DNA of 5,630 nucleotides from Spirochaetales bacterium (GTDB lineage: Bacteria; Spirochaetota; Spirochaetia; DSM-27196; PWMO01): the NCBI GenBank assembly GCA_007123465.1, contig SKLB01000071.1:1-5630 (forward strand), in the 5' to 3' direction. Under the pieces are notes generated by a model. The model was not told where the DNA came from. It ran no database searches and saw nothing but the letters and a program-made list of their open reading frames with translations. Shown here piece after piece: positions 1 through 5,397 of this stretch; position 1 is the stretch's first letter, and every line of letters starts with the position of its first letter. The position numbers and the translations under genes were made by a program.

Positions 1-542
1 ACGCGATTCCCGACGTAACGCTCCAGCATCCGCAACGGAATGCGCAGCACCACCGACCACTCAACCGGATGCGCTATCTCAGGCTCAACCACCTGCGGCA
101 GTGTGTGTGATACAACGATTCCCTCTGCATCGCAGTGCGCCACCGGCCGGTAGCGTTCAAACCCGTCATCCGTGCGGCGCCAGTCCTCGATGTAATACAG
201 CAGCAGCGTTCCGCCGCAGTTTACCTCAAAGTTGAAGTATCCGCCCCGGGCGCCGGGCTGGACAAAGAACTCAACGCAGCTGTCGCTGCATACCGGATCC
301 AGATATCTGGTGCACACCGAACGGACATAGCGGTCCTGCACATCAAAACGCACCCACAAACTGTGCGCTGCGCTGACGGCCCGGGCGGTTGTCAGCGGGC
401 GGTGGTCCGAGCTTGCCGGGTGAAAGCAGTCAACGCGCAACGGCTCTGCACGCGCCCACTCGGGCTGCTCACCGGTTGCCGCTATTGTGTAGCACCTTTG
501 CTCCGGTAAACCCGGATGTTCATCAACCCTTGACTGCGCCAC
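1..542 (-). CDS. CBM9-like carbohydrate-binding domain protein, partial (C-terminus beyond window)
   Basis: The minus-strand frame stays open from a GTG at 542 to the window edge, giving 180 residues without a stop. The translation resembles the stand-alone CBM9-like family (CBM9_2 type), a beta-sandwich that binds sugars. Visible landmarks are PEWARAEPLR (27-36), LWVRFDVQDRYVR (62-74), DSCVEFFV (87-94), GYFNFEVNCGGTLL (101-114) and WSVVLRIP near the edge (162-169). The order and spacing fit the family, whose members run about 200-230 residues, so perhaps 20-50 are missing. There is no signal peptide and seven cysteines are present, which suggests a cytoplasmic protein. It is the fourth gene of the importer operon and its start overlaps the MalG-type permease by 20 bases, consistent with translational coupling. 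The start is uncertain: no good Shine-Dalgarno precedes 542, and in-frame TTG codons lie just upstream (548, 557). The ATG at 523 in the classic TGATG overlap belongs to another frame that stops after 13 codons. Ligand and role are unknown. Confidence 0.8.
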   Translation of the reverse strand, partial: MAQSRVDEHPGLPEQRCYTIAATGEQPEWARAEPLRVDCFHPASSDHRPLTTARAVSAAHSLWVRFDVQDRYVRSVCTRYLDPVCSDSCVEFFVQPGARGGYFNFEVNCGGTLLLYYIEDWRRTDDGFERYRPVAHCDAEGIVVSHTLPQVVEPEIAHPVEWSVVLRIPLRMLERYVGNR

Positions 543-1356
543 TGGCAAGCCCGGCAACCAGCTGTTTCTCAATCAGATAGAAGAGCACCAGTACCGGAAT
601 CAACGCCAGAAAGGCCGAGGTTGTCAGCAGCTCCCACTGCGTGGACCATCGCCCGACAAACTGGTAGATCCCCAGCGTCAAAGGCATCTTGGCGCGGGCA
701 TTGATGAATGTCAGCGCAAACAGAAACTCATTCCACGCCGTAATGAAGTTGTAGATCATGACCGTTACCAGCCCGGGTGCCGCAATCGGCAGCATAACGC
801 GCAGGAGGGTTCCAACACGGCTGCACCCGTCGATCCGGGCAGCTTCTTCGATCTCGGAGGGAATTGCACTGAAGTAGCCGGTCATCATCCAGGTTGCAAA
901 AGAGATGGTGAACACGGTGTTTGCCAGGATAAGCCCGGTATAGGTGTCTATCAATTGGGCCCGCGCAAAGATCCTGAACAGCGAAATGACCACAATCACC
1001 GGCGAGAACATCTGTATCGCCAGCAGCAGATACATCACGGCCTTGCGCCCGAGAAAGCGCAGCCGTGCTACAGCGTAGGCTGCGGGAACACTGACCAGGA
1101 TGTTCAGTACCATGGTGCCGAGGGCCACAATCAGGCTGCTGCGAAAATAGAGCAGCAGATGGTACTCGATCCAGACCCGGCTGAAGTTGGCAAACGTCAG
1201 GTTCCTCGGGATCCAGGTGGCCGGCACAACATATATCTCCTGGCTCGATTTCAGCATGGTTGAAACCATCACAAAGAACGGAAAGAGCATCAGCCCCAGC
1301 AGCAGCAGGGTCAGCCCGATTACCAACGGTCGGTTGCGAGTGCGCCAATTACTCAT
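523..1356 (-). CDS. Sugar ABC transporter permease, MalG type (CUT1 family)
   Basis: This 277-residue inner-membrane permease would form the translocation pore together with the MalF-type partner encoded just upstream. Six hydrophobic segments are visible at roughly residues 10-31, 70-97, 106-130, 138-160, 190-214 and 245-265. The cytoplasmic EAA loop that docks the ATPase is well kept: E171-A-A, G177, then V-M-L-P (187-190) at canonical spacing. AWNEFLFAL (207-215) and the ending LVAGLASGAVKG are typical of MalG-like CUT1 permeases. The frame is open further upstream, but I chose the ATG at 1356. It overlaps the stop of the upstream permease as ATGA and has an AGGAG at 1365-1369, eight bases ahead. 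Length is normal for the family. Sequence alone does not reveal the sugar; CUT1 members usually carry di- and oligosaccharides, glycosides or polyols. Confidence 0.95.
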   Translation of the reverse strand: MSNWRTRNRPLVIGLTLLLLGLMLFPFFVMVSTMLKSSQEIYVVPATWIPRNLTFANFSRVWIEYHLLLYFRSSLIVALGTMVLNILVSVPAAYAVARLRFLGRKAVMYLLLAIQMFSPVIVVISLFRIFARAQLIDTYTGLILANTVFTISFATWMMTGYFSAIPSEIEEAARIDGCSRVGTLLRVMLPIAAPGLVTVMIYNFITAWNEFLFALTFINARAKMPLTLGIYQFVGRWSTQWELLTTSAFLALIPVLVLFYLIEKQLVAGLASGAVKG

Positions 1357-2264
1357 AGGTCCCGCTCCTGGCGAAAGAACATCCTGGCATAGAACAGGCT
1401 GAGCATCGTGAGTATTACAAACGTGACTACCGCCATTACCGCGGCTCTGGAGAACCGCAGCCATTCAAAGCCGTGCTTATACACCGCGGTGATAAGTATC
1501 TCGGTACTGGTTCCCGGGCCGCCTTTGGTCAGGATGAAGACGGTGTTGAAATCGTTGAATGTCCAGAGAGAAGAGAGCATGGTTGCGATCAGGATCAGAT
1601 GCCGGATCCCTGGAATAGTGATGTTAACAAACTTCTGCGTTGCATTGGCACCGTCGATCTCCCCTGATTCATAGAGATCGCGTGAAATGGCCTGCATTCC
1701 GGCCAGGAAGATGAGCGCCATGAAGGGGACGCCAACCCAGATATCAACCCAGATGGTCGAAATGAAGGCAGATGTCGGAGCACCAAGCCAGACCGGTGGG
1801 TTAGTCCAGATTCCGGTTGCGCGCAGGGTCTGGTTGAGCAGCCCAAACTCATGGTCATAGACCCACTTCCAGAGCATTGCGCTAATTGGAACCGAGGATG
1901 CCCAGGGGATGATGAACAGCATGCGTGCCGTTCTGCGCCCGGTGTATTCCACATTCAACACCAGCGCAATGATCATTCCCAGTACCGCTTTGACTACGAC
2001 AGCCAGAACCGTCCACACAGCGGTACGAACCGTAGTCTCCCAGAAGACGCGTGTGGAGAACACCTCGAGATAGGCCGCCATGCCGGCAAATTCCTGCAGC
2101 CGCCCGAGCCTGTCCGTGCGATAGAGCGACATCATAAAGACATAGGCAATCGGATAGACCATCAGCGACACCAGCAGCACTACTGCGGGAAGCATCAGCA
2201 GGTAGGCCAGTTGAGCTTCCTTGTTCCAGTATCGAGATCTCAGAGTTGTTGTACTAGCGCCCAC
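1353..2264 (-). CDS. Sugar ABC transporter permease, MalF type (CUT1 family)
   Basis: This 303-residue permease pairs with the MalG-type protein encoded next. Membrane segments lie at about residues 20-47, 80-104, 113-135, 165-190, 220-246 and 272-296. LTKGGPGTSTE (245-255) after NDFN is a hallmark of MalF/UgpA-like permeases. The EAA loop is recognisable by spacing, but it reads E199-S-G instead of E-A-A, then G205 and I-T-I-P (215-218) instead of I-x-L-P. The start is placed at the GTG at 2264 because GGGAGG (2272-2277) sits seven bases before it. An in-frame ATG at 2279 would add five residues but has no Shine-Dalgarno, and GGGAGG would then lie inside the coding sequence. The gene follows the binding-protein gene after about 120 bases containing a hairpin, and its stop overlaps the next start (ATGA). 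The amino terminus lacks the extra segments of enteric MalF, as is usual for three-gene CUT1 systems. Confidence 0.93.
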   Translation of the reverse strand: MGASTTTLRSRYWNKEAQLAYLLMLPAVVLLVSLMVYPIAYVFMMSLYRTDRLGRLQEFAGMAAYLEVFSTRVFWETTVRTAVWTVLAVVVKAVLGMIIALVLNVEYTGRRTARMLFIIPWASSVPISAMLWKWVYDHEFGLLNQTLRATGIWTNPPVWLGAPTSAFISTIWVDIWVGVPFMALIFLAGMQAISRDLYESGEIDGANATQKFVNITIPGIRHLILIATMLSSLWTFNDFNTVFILTKGGPGTSTEILITAVYKHGFEWLRFSRAAVMAVVTFVILTMLSLFYARMFFRQERDL

Positions 2265-2271
2265 GTTTGCG

Positions 2272-2277
2272 CCTCCC
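2272..2277 (-). promoter_or_regulatory. Ribosome binding site that decides the MalF-type permease start
   Basis: The minus strand reads GGGAGG followed by seven bases and GTG at 2264. The competing ATG at 2279 begins two bases before this motif and has no purine-rich stretch ahead of it. This favours the GTG start, giving a protein five residues shorter. Confidence 0.7.
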
Positions 2278-2320
2278 ATCGCGTTCTACAGAGCGTGGCT
2301 GCGTAACCGCACGCTGAAGG

Positions 2321-2349
2321 GGCACCCACCGCATAGCTCGGTGGGTGCC
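2321..2349. repeat. Intercistronic hairpin between binding-protein and permease genes
   Basis: GGCACCCACCG at 2321-2331 is the exact reverse complement of CGGTGGGTGCC at 2339-2349, giving an 11-bp GC-rich stem with a seven-base loop. It lies 35 bases past the stop of the solute-binding protein gene. On the transcribed strand it is followed by CCTTCAGCGT rather than a run of T, so it is not a standard intrinsic terminator. The position matches that of mRNA-stabilising or attenuating hairpins found after binding-protein genes in other importers such as malE-malF. It would let the binding protein be made in excess over the permeases. That role is inferred. Confidence 0.8.
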
Positions 2350-2383
2350 GTTCATACGTAACAGAGAACAGCGCGATGAAGAA

Positions 2384-3628
2384 TCAGAACCCGCGCATGC
2401 GGTCAATCTGGCGTGCAGCATCATCCAACGCCGCCTGGGGCGTTGCCTGACCAAGATACGCCGCGGTAACGGCATCCCAGACAATGTCGGTGACTTCGGC
2501 AAACCCTTCCATCAGCGGCCACGGCTTTGCGCTCACGGCTGCCTCATTCAACGCCTCGTAGAGCGGAGTCTGAAACTGCGGCAGTTCAGCCGCCGAGGCG
2601 GTTACCGGCGGGAAGCCGATCAGCTCATCGAAACGAGCCTTCCATTCATCCTGATAGAAGAAGTCAATGAAGGTACCGGCGGCTTCCTTGTTGGCAGCGT
2701 CCTTGAAGATCACCAGCGAGTCGGTTATCACCAGCGGCGTTGAAGGTGTACCTCTGAAACCGGGGATCTGAGCGTACTTTACATCAAAGGTTGCCCCGGC
2801 ATCCGCAAGCGCCGATTCCACCCAGGCGCCAATCATGACGTATCCCGCCCGGCCACTGTAGAACACCGGATGAGCTTCCATACGGGTAGTTGCCATAAAC
2901 CCCGGAGGCACCACTTCATCCTCGGTTGCCAGCTGGACCATGAACTCCAGCGCTTTGACGCCGGCCGGTGAATTGACGGTGCTGCGGCCATAGGTCCCAT
3001 CGGGCTCCATCTCAAAGAAATCGCCGCCGGCGGCGTAGAGATAGTAGGCAAAGTCGGTCAGCTCGGTGTGCTTGCGTCCGGGCATAATCAGACCGTAGCG
3101 GTCATCGGTAGTGACTCGCAGCGCCTCGGCACGCATCTCTTCCATGGTAGCCGGAACCTTGTCGGTTATGTCGGTGTTGATTGCAAGAATTCTGGCCCCT
3201 GCCGCCACCGGCAGCCCCATCAGCTGGCCCTCGATGACCGCCTCTTTGGTTCCGGGAAGGATGTTATCGATGGTTGCCTGACTGACATAATCTTCCATCG
3301 GGACTATGGCATCGAGCTCCATGAACTCCAGCGCCCAGCGGGTACCGATAACCGATACCTCAGGCGGTCGGCCGCCGGCAAGCGAGGTAGTTATGCGGTC
3401 GTACATCTGGTCCCACGGAACCGGCACAATATCCAGATTGATGTCAGGATGCGCCGCCATGAATGCCGACTGCAGCTCAGCGCGATACTCCTCTGTCAGC
3501 CCGTCGTACAACGCCCACAACACGGTTACCGTGGGTTTGGCTTCTTCACGCTGTCCACCGGCGTAGAGCACCGTAGTGAGCAGAAGCAATACCATCACCA
3601 GGACCCCGATTGTTCGCATTCTTCTCAT
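2384..3628 (-). CDS. Extracellular solute-binding protein, family 1 (sugar ABC importer)
   Basis: This 414-residue protein is the ligand-capturing component of the importer encoded downstream. An export signal is clear: basic MRRMR, a hydrophobic core (7-22) and a likely cut after A23 in the LYA-GGQREE junction. There is no lipobox cysteine, so it should be secreted or periplasmic rather than lipid-anchored, a style I associate with spirochaete binding proteins. The mature part follows the MalE/family-1 pattern: VTVLWALYDG (34-43), AFMAAHPDINLDIVPVPWDQM (55-75), an early LAGGRPPEV (83-91), GQLMGLPVAAG (134-144), YYLYAAGGDFF (195-205), ALEFMVQLATE (226-236) and YSGRAGYVMIGAWV (257-270). Aromatic residues such as W72, W98 and W269 could line the sugar site. 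The ATG at 3628 has AGGAG (3636-3640) seven bases upstream; a second in-frame ATG at 3619 is less well placed. It is the first gene of the operon. The ligand cannot be assigned. Confidence 0.95.
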   Translation of the reverse strand: MRRMRTIGVLVMVLLLLTTVLYAGGQREEAKPTVTVLWALYDGLTEEYRAELQSAFMAAHPDINLDIVPVPWDQMYDRITTSLAGGRPPEVSVIGTRWALEFMELDAIVPMEDYVSQATIDNILPGTKEAVIEGQLMGLPVAAGARILAINTDITDKVPATMEEMRAEALRVTTDDRYGLIMPGRKHTELTDFAYYLYAAGGDFFEMEPDGTYGRSTVNSPAGVKALEFMVQLATEDEVVPPGFMATTRMEAHPVFYSGRAGYVMIGAWVESALADAGATFDVKYAQIPGFRGTPSTPLVITDSLVIFKDAANKEAAGTFIDFFYQDEWKARFDELIGFPPVTASAAELPQFQTPLYEALNEAAVSAKPWPLMEGFAEVTDIVWDAVTAAYLGQATPQAALDDAARQIDRMRGF

Positions 3629-3634
3629 ATCCCG

Positions 3635-3641
3635 TCTCCTT
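3635..3641 (-). promoter_or_regulatory. Strong ribosome binding site of the solute-binding protein gene
   Basis: The minus strand reads AAGGAGA within a longer A-rich run, with the GGAG core seven bases before the ATG at 3628. This supports the longer of two possible starts and is the strongest Shine-Dalgarno in the operon, in keeping with high expression of a binding protein. Confidence 0.8.
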
Positions 3642-3702
3642 TTTTGTGCCGCGAACCCGGCCGCGCCGGCGGTCTCGCGACGGTTGAATCGAACAGGAAG
3701 CC

Positions 3703-3732
3703 TACCGATACACGGTAATTAACTTACTGTTA
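3703..3732. promoter_or_regulatory. Candidate operator: overlapping inverted repeats just downstream of the importer promoter
   Basis: Three imperfect or short dyads are packed here. TACCG (3703-3707) pairs with CGGTA (3713-3717) across five bases. GTAA (3715-3718) pairs with TTAC (3724-3727) in an AT-rich 13-mer. TAAC (3720-3723) pairs with GTTA (3729-3732) across five bases. They lie at and just past the predicted transcription start (about 3732) of the minus-strand operon, where repressors often bind. No regulator gene is in the window, so the family cannot be named, and short dyads also arise by chance. Confidence 0.35.
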
Positions 3733-3738
3733 GCTGGT

Positions 3739-3766
3739 AGTATAAACTGTTGAGTCCGGCTGTCAA
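3739..3766 (-). promoter_or_regulatory. Sigma70-type promoter of the sugar-import operon
   Basis: On the minus strand a perfect TTGACA (-35, 3761-3766) is followed after 16 bases by TATACT (-10, 3739-3744), one mismatch from TATAAT. Predicted initiation near 3732 gives a leader of about 100 bases before the solute-binding protein ATG at 3628. It is the best promoter match I found in the window and is correctly placed and oriented for the importer operon. No transcript data are available here. Confidence 0.75.
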
Positions 3767-3771
3767 GGATT

Positions 3772-3797
3772 ATTGACGCCAATTGACAACTGCTGAC
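3772..3797. promoter_or_regulatory. Three helically phased TGAC direct repeats upstream of the -35 box
   Basis: TGAC occurs at 3774-3777, 3784-3787 and 3794-3797, exactly ten bases apart. The first two copies extend to ATTGAC. All copies sit on one DNA face, within about 30 bases upstream of the -35 element of the importer promoter. Direct half-sites spaced by one helical turn next to a -35 box are typical of AraC-type and some response-regulator activators. The activator is not encoded here, so this is a candidate site only. Confidence 0.35.
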
Positions 3798-3806
3798 ACC
3801 GCAGTT
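3788..3806. promoter_or_regulatory. Candidate operator dyad in front of the UroD-like gene
   Basis: AACTGC (3788-3793) and GCAGTT (3801-3806) form a perfect six-base inverted repeat with a seven-base centre, ending nine bases before the GTG start at 3815. A further GCAGT at 3812-3816 repeats the right arm eleven bases on. It could be a repressor site for the plus-strand gene or for both divergent promoters. It overlaps the last TGAC direct repeat. Confidence 0.35.
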
Positions 3807-3814
3807 ACCATGCA

Positions 3815-4909
3815 GTGACCATTGAGGGGGGCCGCATCGACCGATCGAATCTTCTCCGTAGCGTCTATTTCGATTCACCCGATTACATTCCAGTGGTTTT
3901 TCACATCAACCTGGCGTGCTGGGATCATTACCCGCGCAACCAACTGGCCCGGCTGGTGGAGAATCATCCGTCACTGTTTCCCGACGGCGTCCCGGCTTTT
4001 GTCAGCAGCTCTGAACCGGTTCCCTACCCCGCGTGGGCTCTGAAAGGCGCCCCGTGGACAGACCCGTGGGGCTGCCGCTGGGAGACGTCTATCAGCGGAT
4101 TCATCGGCGCGGTCAACCAGCACCCGCTGCAGGACCTGGACCGGATAGCCGCGTTCACACCGCCGGACCCCGATAAAACAACCCACTGGTATCCGGTCAC
4201 GTGGCACAAAGGGACCGCTCCCCACGGCGGCTCAATCGGATTCTTTGATTGCCTGAGGTCAGGCGAGATTGGCCACGGTCACACGTTTCTGAAGCTGGTT
4301 GATCTTGTGGGATACGAGACGGCCCTGTTGGCCCTGGTTGACGACGATCCGCGCATTTTGAAGCTGCTGGGTATGCTGGAGGGGTTCAACCGTGGCCTGG
4401 TGGAGCGTTTCATCGAGTACGGTGAGGTGGAATGGCTCGGCTATGCTGAAGACCTGGGCATGCAGCAGGGACCGATGCTCTCTCCGGAGCTGTTCCGCAA
4501 GCACATATTGCCGTCGTATCGACGCATCATGCAACCGGCCCATAGCCACGATGCGGTCATCCACATGCACTCCGACGGAGACCTCAGGGCACTGATTCCC
4601 GATCTCCTGACGCTGCCGATCCGGGTGCTGAACATCCAGGACCGCGTCAACGGACTGGATTGGATTGCCCAGAACCTCAAGGGCAGAGTGGCGCTGGATC
4701 TGGATATCGACCGGCAGCACATCACCGTAGCAGGAACCCCGCAGCAGATTCGCCAACACGTTCACGACGTATTGCGCACTCTGGCCGACCCCGCCGGCGG
4801 CCTCATCATCACCTTTGGGCTCTACCCCGGCACGCCATTGGAGAACGCCGCAGCGCTGATGGATGCGCTGGAGGAAGGCATGCACGACAAACGCCTCTGG
4901 GGAAGCTGA
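3815..4909 (+). CDS. Uroporphyrinogen decarboxylase-fold family protein (UroD/MtaA/CmuA-like), function unknown
   Basis: The 364-residue product belongs to the UroD-like superfamily of TIM-barrel proteins, which includes haem-pathway decarboxylases and corrinoid methyltransferases. Landmarks are NLLRSVYFDSPDYIPV near the start (12-27), EDLGMQQGPMLSPELFRKHILP (212-233), HMHSDGDLRALIPDL (250-264), LNIQD (272-276), DLDIDRQ (295-301) and the family-like ending GLYPGTPLENAAALMDA (335-351). The N-terminal arginine-rich RQAGR-type loop of true HemE is absent. The zinc ligands of MtaA-type methyltransferases (H-x-C and a late G-C) read H250-M-H252 and G335-L336 here, so neither classical reaction is assured. 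No signal peptide is seen, so it should be cytoplasmic. GTG at 3815 is the only conventional start after the in-frame stop at 3794, but it lacks a Shine-Dalgarno. GAGGGGG (3824-3830) lies inside the frame. It is transcribed divergently from the importer, which suggests a role in using the imported compound. Confidence 0.88.
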   Translation: MTIEGGRIDRSNLLRSVYFDSPDYIPVVFHINLACWDHYPRNQLARLVENHPSLFPDGVPAFVSSSEPVPYPAWALKGAPWTDPWGCRWETSISGFIGAVNQHPLQDLDRIAAFTPPDPDKTTHWYPVTWHKGTAPHGGSIGFFDCLRSGEIGHGHTFLKLVDLVGYETALLALVDDDPRILKLLGMLEGFNRGLVERFIEYGEVEWLGYAEDLGMQQGPMLSPELFRKHILPSYRRIMQPAHSHDAVIHMHSDGDLRALIPDLLTLPIRVLNIQDRVNGLDWIAQNLKGRVALDLDIDRQHITVAGTPQQIRQHVHDVLRTLADPAGGLIITFGLYPGTPLENAAALMDALEEGMHDKRLWGS

Positions 4910-4929
4910 GGGCAGGTTGCGCCGGCGCG
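4910..4929. other. Short convergent intergenic gap with GC palindrome
   Basis: Only 20 bases separate the stops of the converging UroD-like and lipoprotein genes. They contain the perfect palindrome GCGCCGGCGC (4919-4928), weakly extended by GGT and ACC on the flanks. There is no T-run on either strand, so a bidirectional terminator is possible but not supported by the usual signature. Confidence 0.3.
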
Positions 4930-5397
4930 TTACCACGGCACGCTGAGAAACGTCCGGATCTCGGGGGTAACGCCGTCATCGTCGCCGTCACGACGCGCCC
5001 GATAGATAGTGCGGGTTGTAGCCGGTACCATGCCGAGCTCGCTGTAGGTCACGTCGACCGAGAAAAACTCATCAACCGCCAGTACGGCGGCGGTCACGTG
5101 GATCTCAAGCACAAAGGGATCGGCGTTGTAGTCGGGCGTGTCCTCAAAGATGAAGACTCCGCTGCCGGGGGCGGTCTCGCTGAGCGGCGTAATTGGATCG
5201 GGCGGGTCGGGACCGGCCCACTGCACGGTGGGAGGGTCATCGTAGGTACCTTCGACCACCACCGTCAGGCGGTACGAGAAGTCCTCCCTGACCGGGCCGT
5301 CTACATCGCAGGCGGCTATCAGCACCAGTAGCGCCGCGATTACGACAAACGATGCCGCCGGCAGCGGCGCCCGGCGGCGTATCGTTGCCAGGCTCAT
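4930..5397 (-). CDS. Small predicted lipoprotein, function unknown
   Basis: This 155-residue protein has an export signal with basic residues (RRR, 7-9), a hydrophobic core (17-28) and a lipobox L-I-A-A-C with the acceptor cysteine at residue 30, predicting lipid anchoring to a cell membrane. The mature part of about 126 residues is acidic and rich in alternating hydrophobic and polar stretches such as YRLTVVVEGTYDD (42-54) and FVLEIHVTAAVLAVDEFFSVDVTY (94-117). That suggests a beta-sandwich or Ig-like fold. I recognise no named family. Aspartate follows the cysteine directly (C-D-V-D-G), which in Enterobacteria would favour inner-membrane retention; whether that rule holds here is unknown. 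The ATG at 5397 overlaps the stop of the upstream gene as ATGA, implying one transcript and translational coupling. GGTGG lies four bases ahead as a weak ribosome site. The opposite-strand frames covering this region have arginine- and histidine-rich, unstructured-looking translations and are not credible genes. Confidence 0.75.
   Translation of the reverse strand: MSLATIRRRAPLPAASFVVIAALLVLIAACDVDGPVREDFSYRLTVVVEGTYDDPPTVQWAGPDPPDPITPLSETAPGSGVFIFEDTPDYNADPFVLEIHVTAAVLAVDEFFSVDVTYSELGMVPATTRTIYRARRDGDDDGVTPEIRTFLSVPW

Noticed and set aside
135..509. Plus-strand open frame of 124 codons.
   Set aside because: It lies antisense to the CBM9-like frame, whose translation has recognisable family motifs. 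The plus-strand product resembles nothing and has no ribosome site.
485..523. ATG at 523 overlapping the MalG-type stop (TGATG) as the start of the next gene.
   Set aside because: That frame ends at TAG after 13 codons. The CBM9-like frame is a different one and begins at or before the GTG at 542.
2311..2349. Intrinsic terminator after the binding-protein gene.
   Set aside because: The stem is strong, but no T-run follows on the transcribed strand, and two permease genes needed by the same importer lie downstream.
3068..3718. Plus-strand open frame of 216 codons opposite the binding-protein gene.
   Set aside because: The translation is rich in His, Arg and Gln with no fold pattern, it lies antisense to a strongly supported gene, and it runs into the importer's leader and toward its promoter.
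3783..3811. Plus-strand promoter TTGACA-17-TACCAT for the UroD-like gene.
   Set aside because: The -10 matches only four of six bases, and initiation would fall at or after the GTG start, so I did not list it as a promoter.
3815..4909. Annotation of the UroD-like gene as hemE (haem biosynthesis).
   Set aside because: The N-terminal HemE signature is missing and the neighbours are sugar-import genes, so a haem role is not supported.
4259..4936. Minus-strand open frame of 225 codons opposite the UroD-like gene.
   Set aside because: It is the antisense shadow of a clear family member. Long antisense frames are expected in GC-rich coding DNA.
4660..5331. Plus-strand open frame of 223 codons spanning the end of the UroD-like gene and the lipoprotein region.
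   Set aside because: It would overlap 250 bases of the UroD-like gene in another frame and is arginine-rich and low in structure. The opposite strand encodes a proper signal and lipobox.
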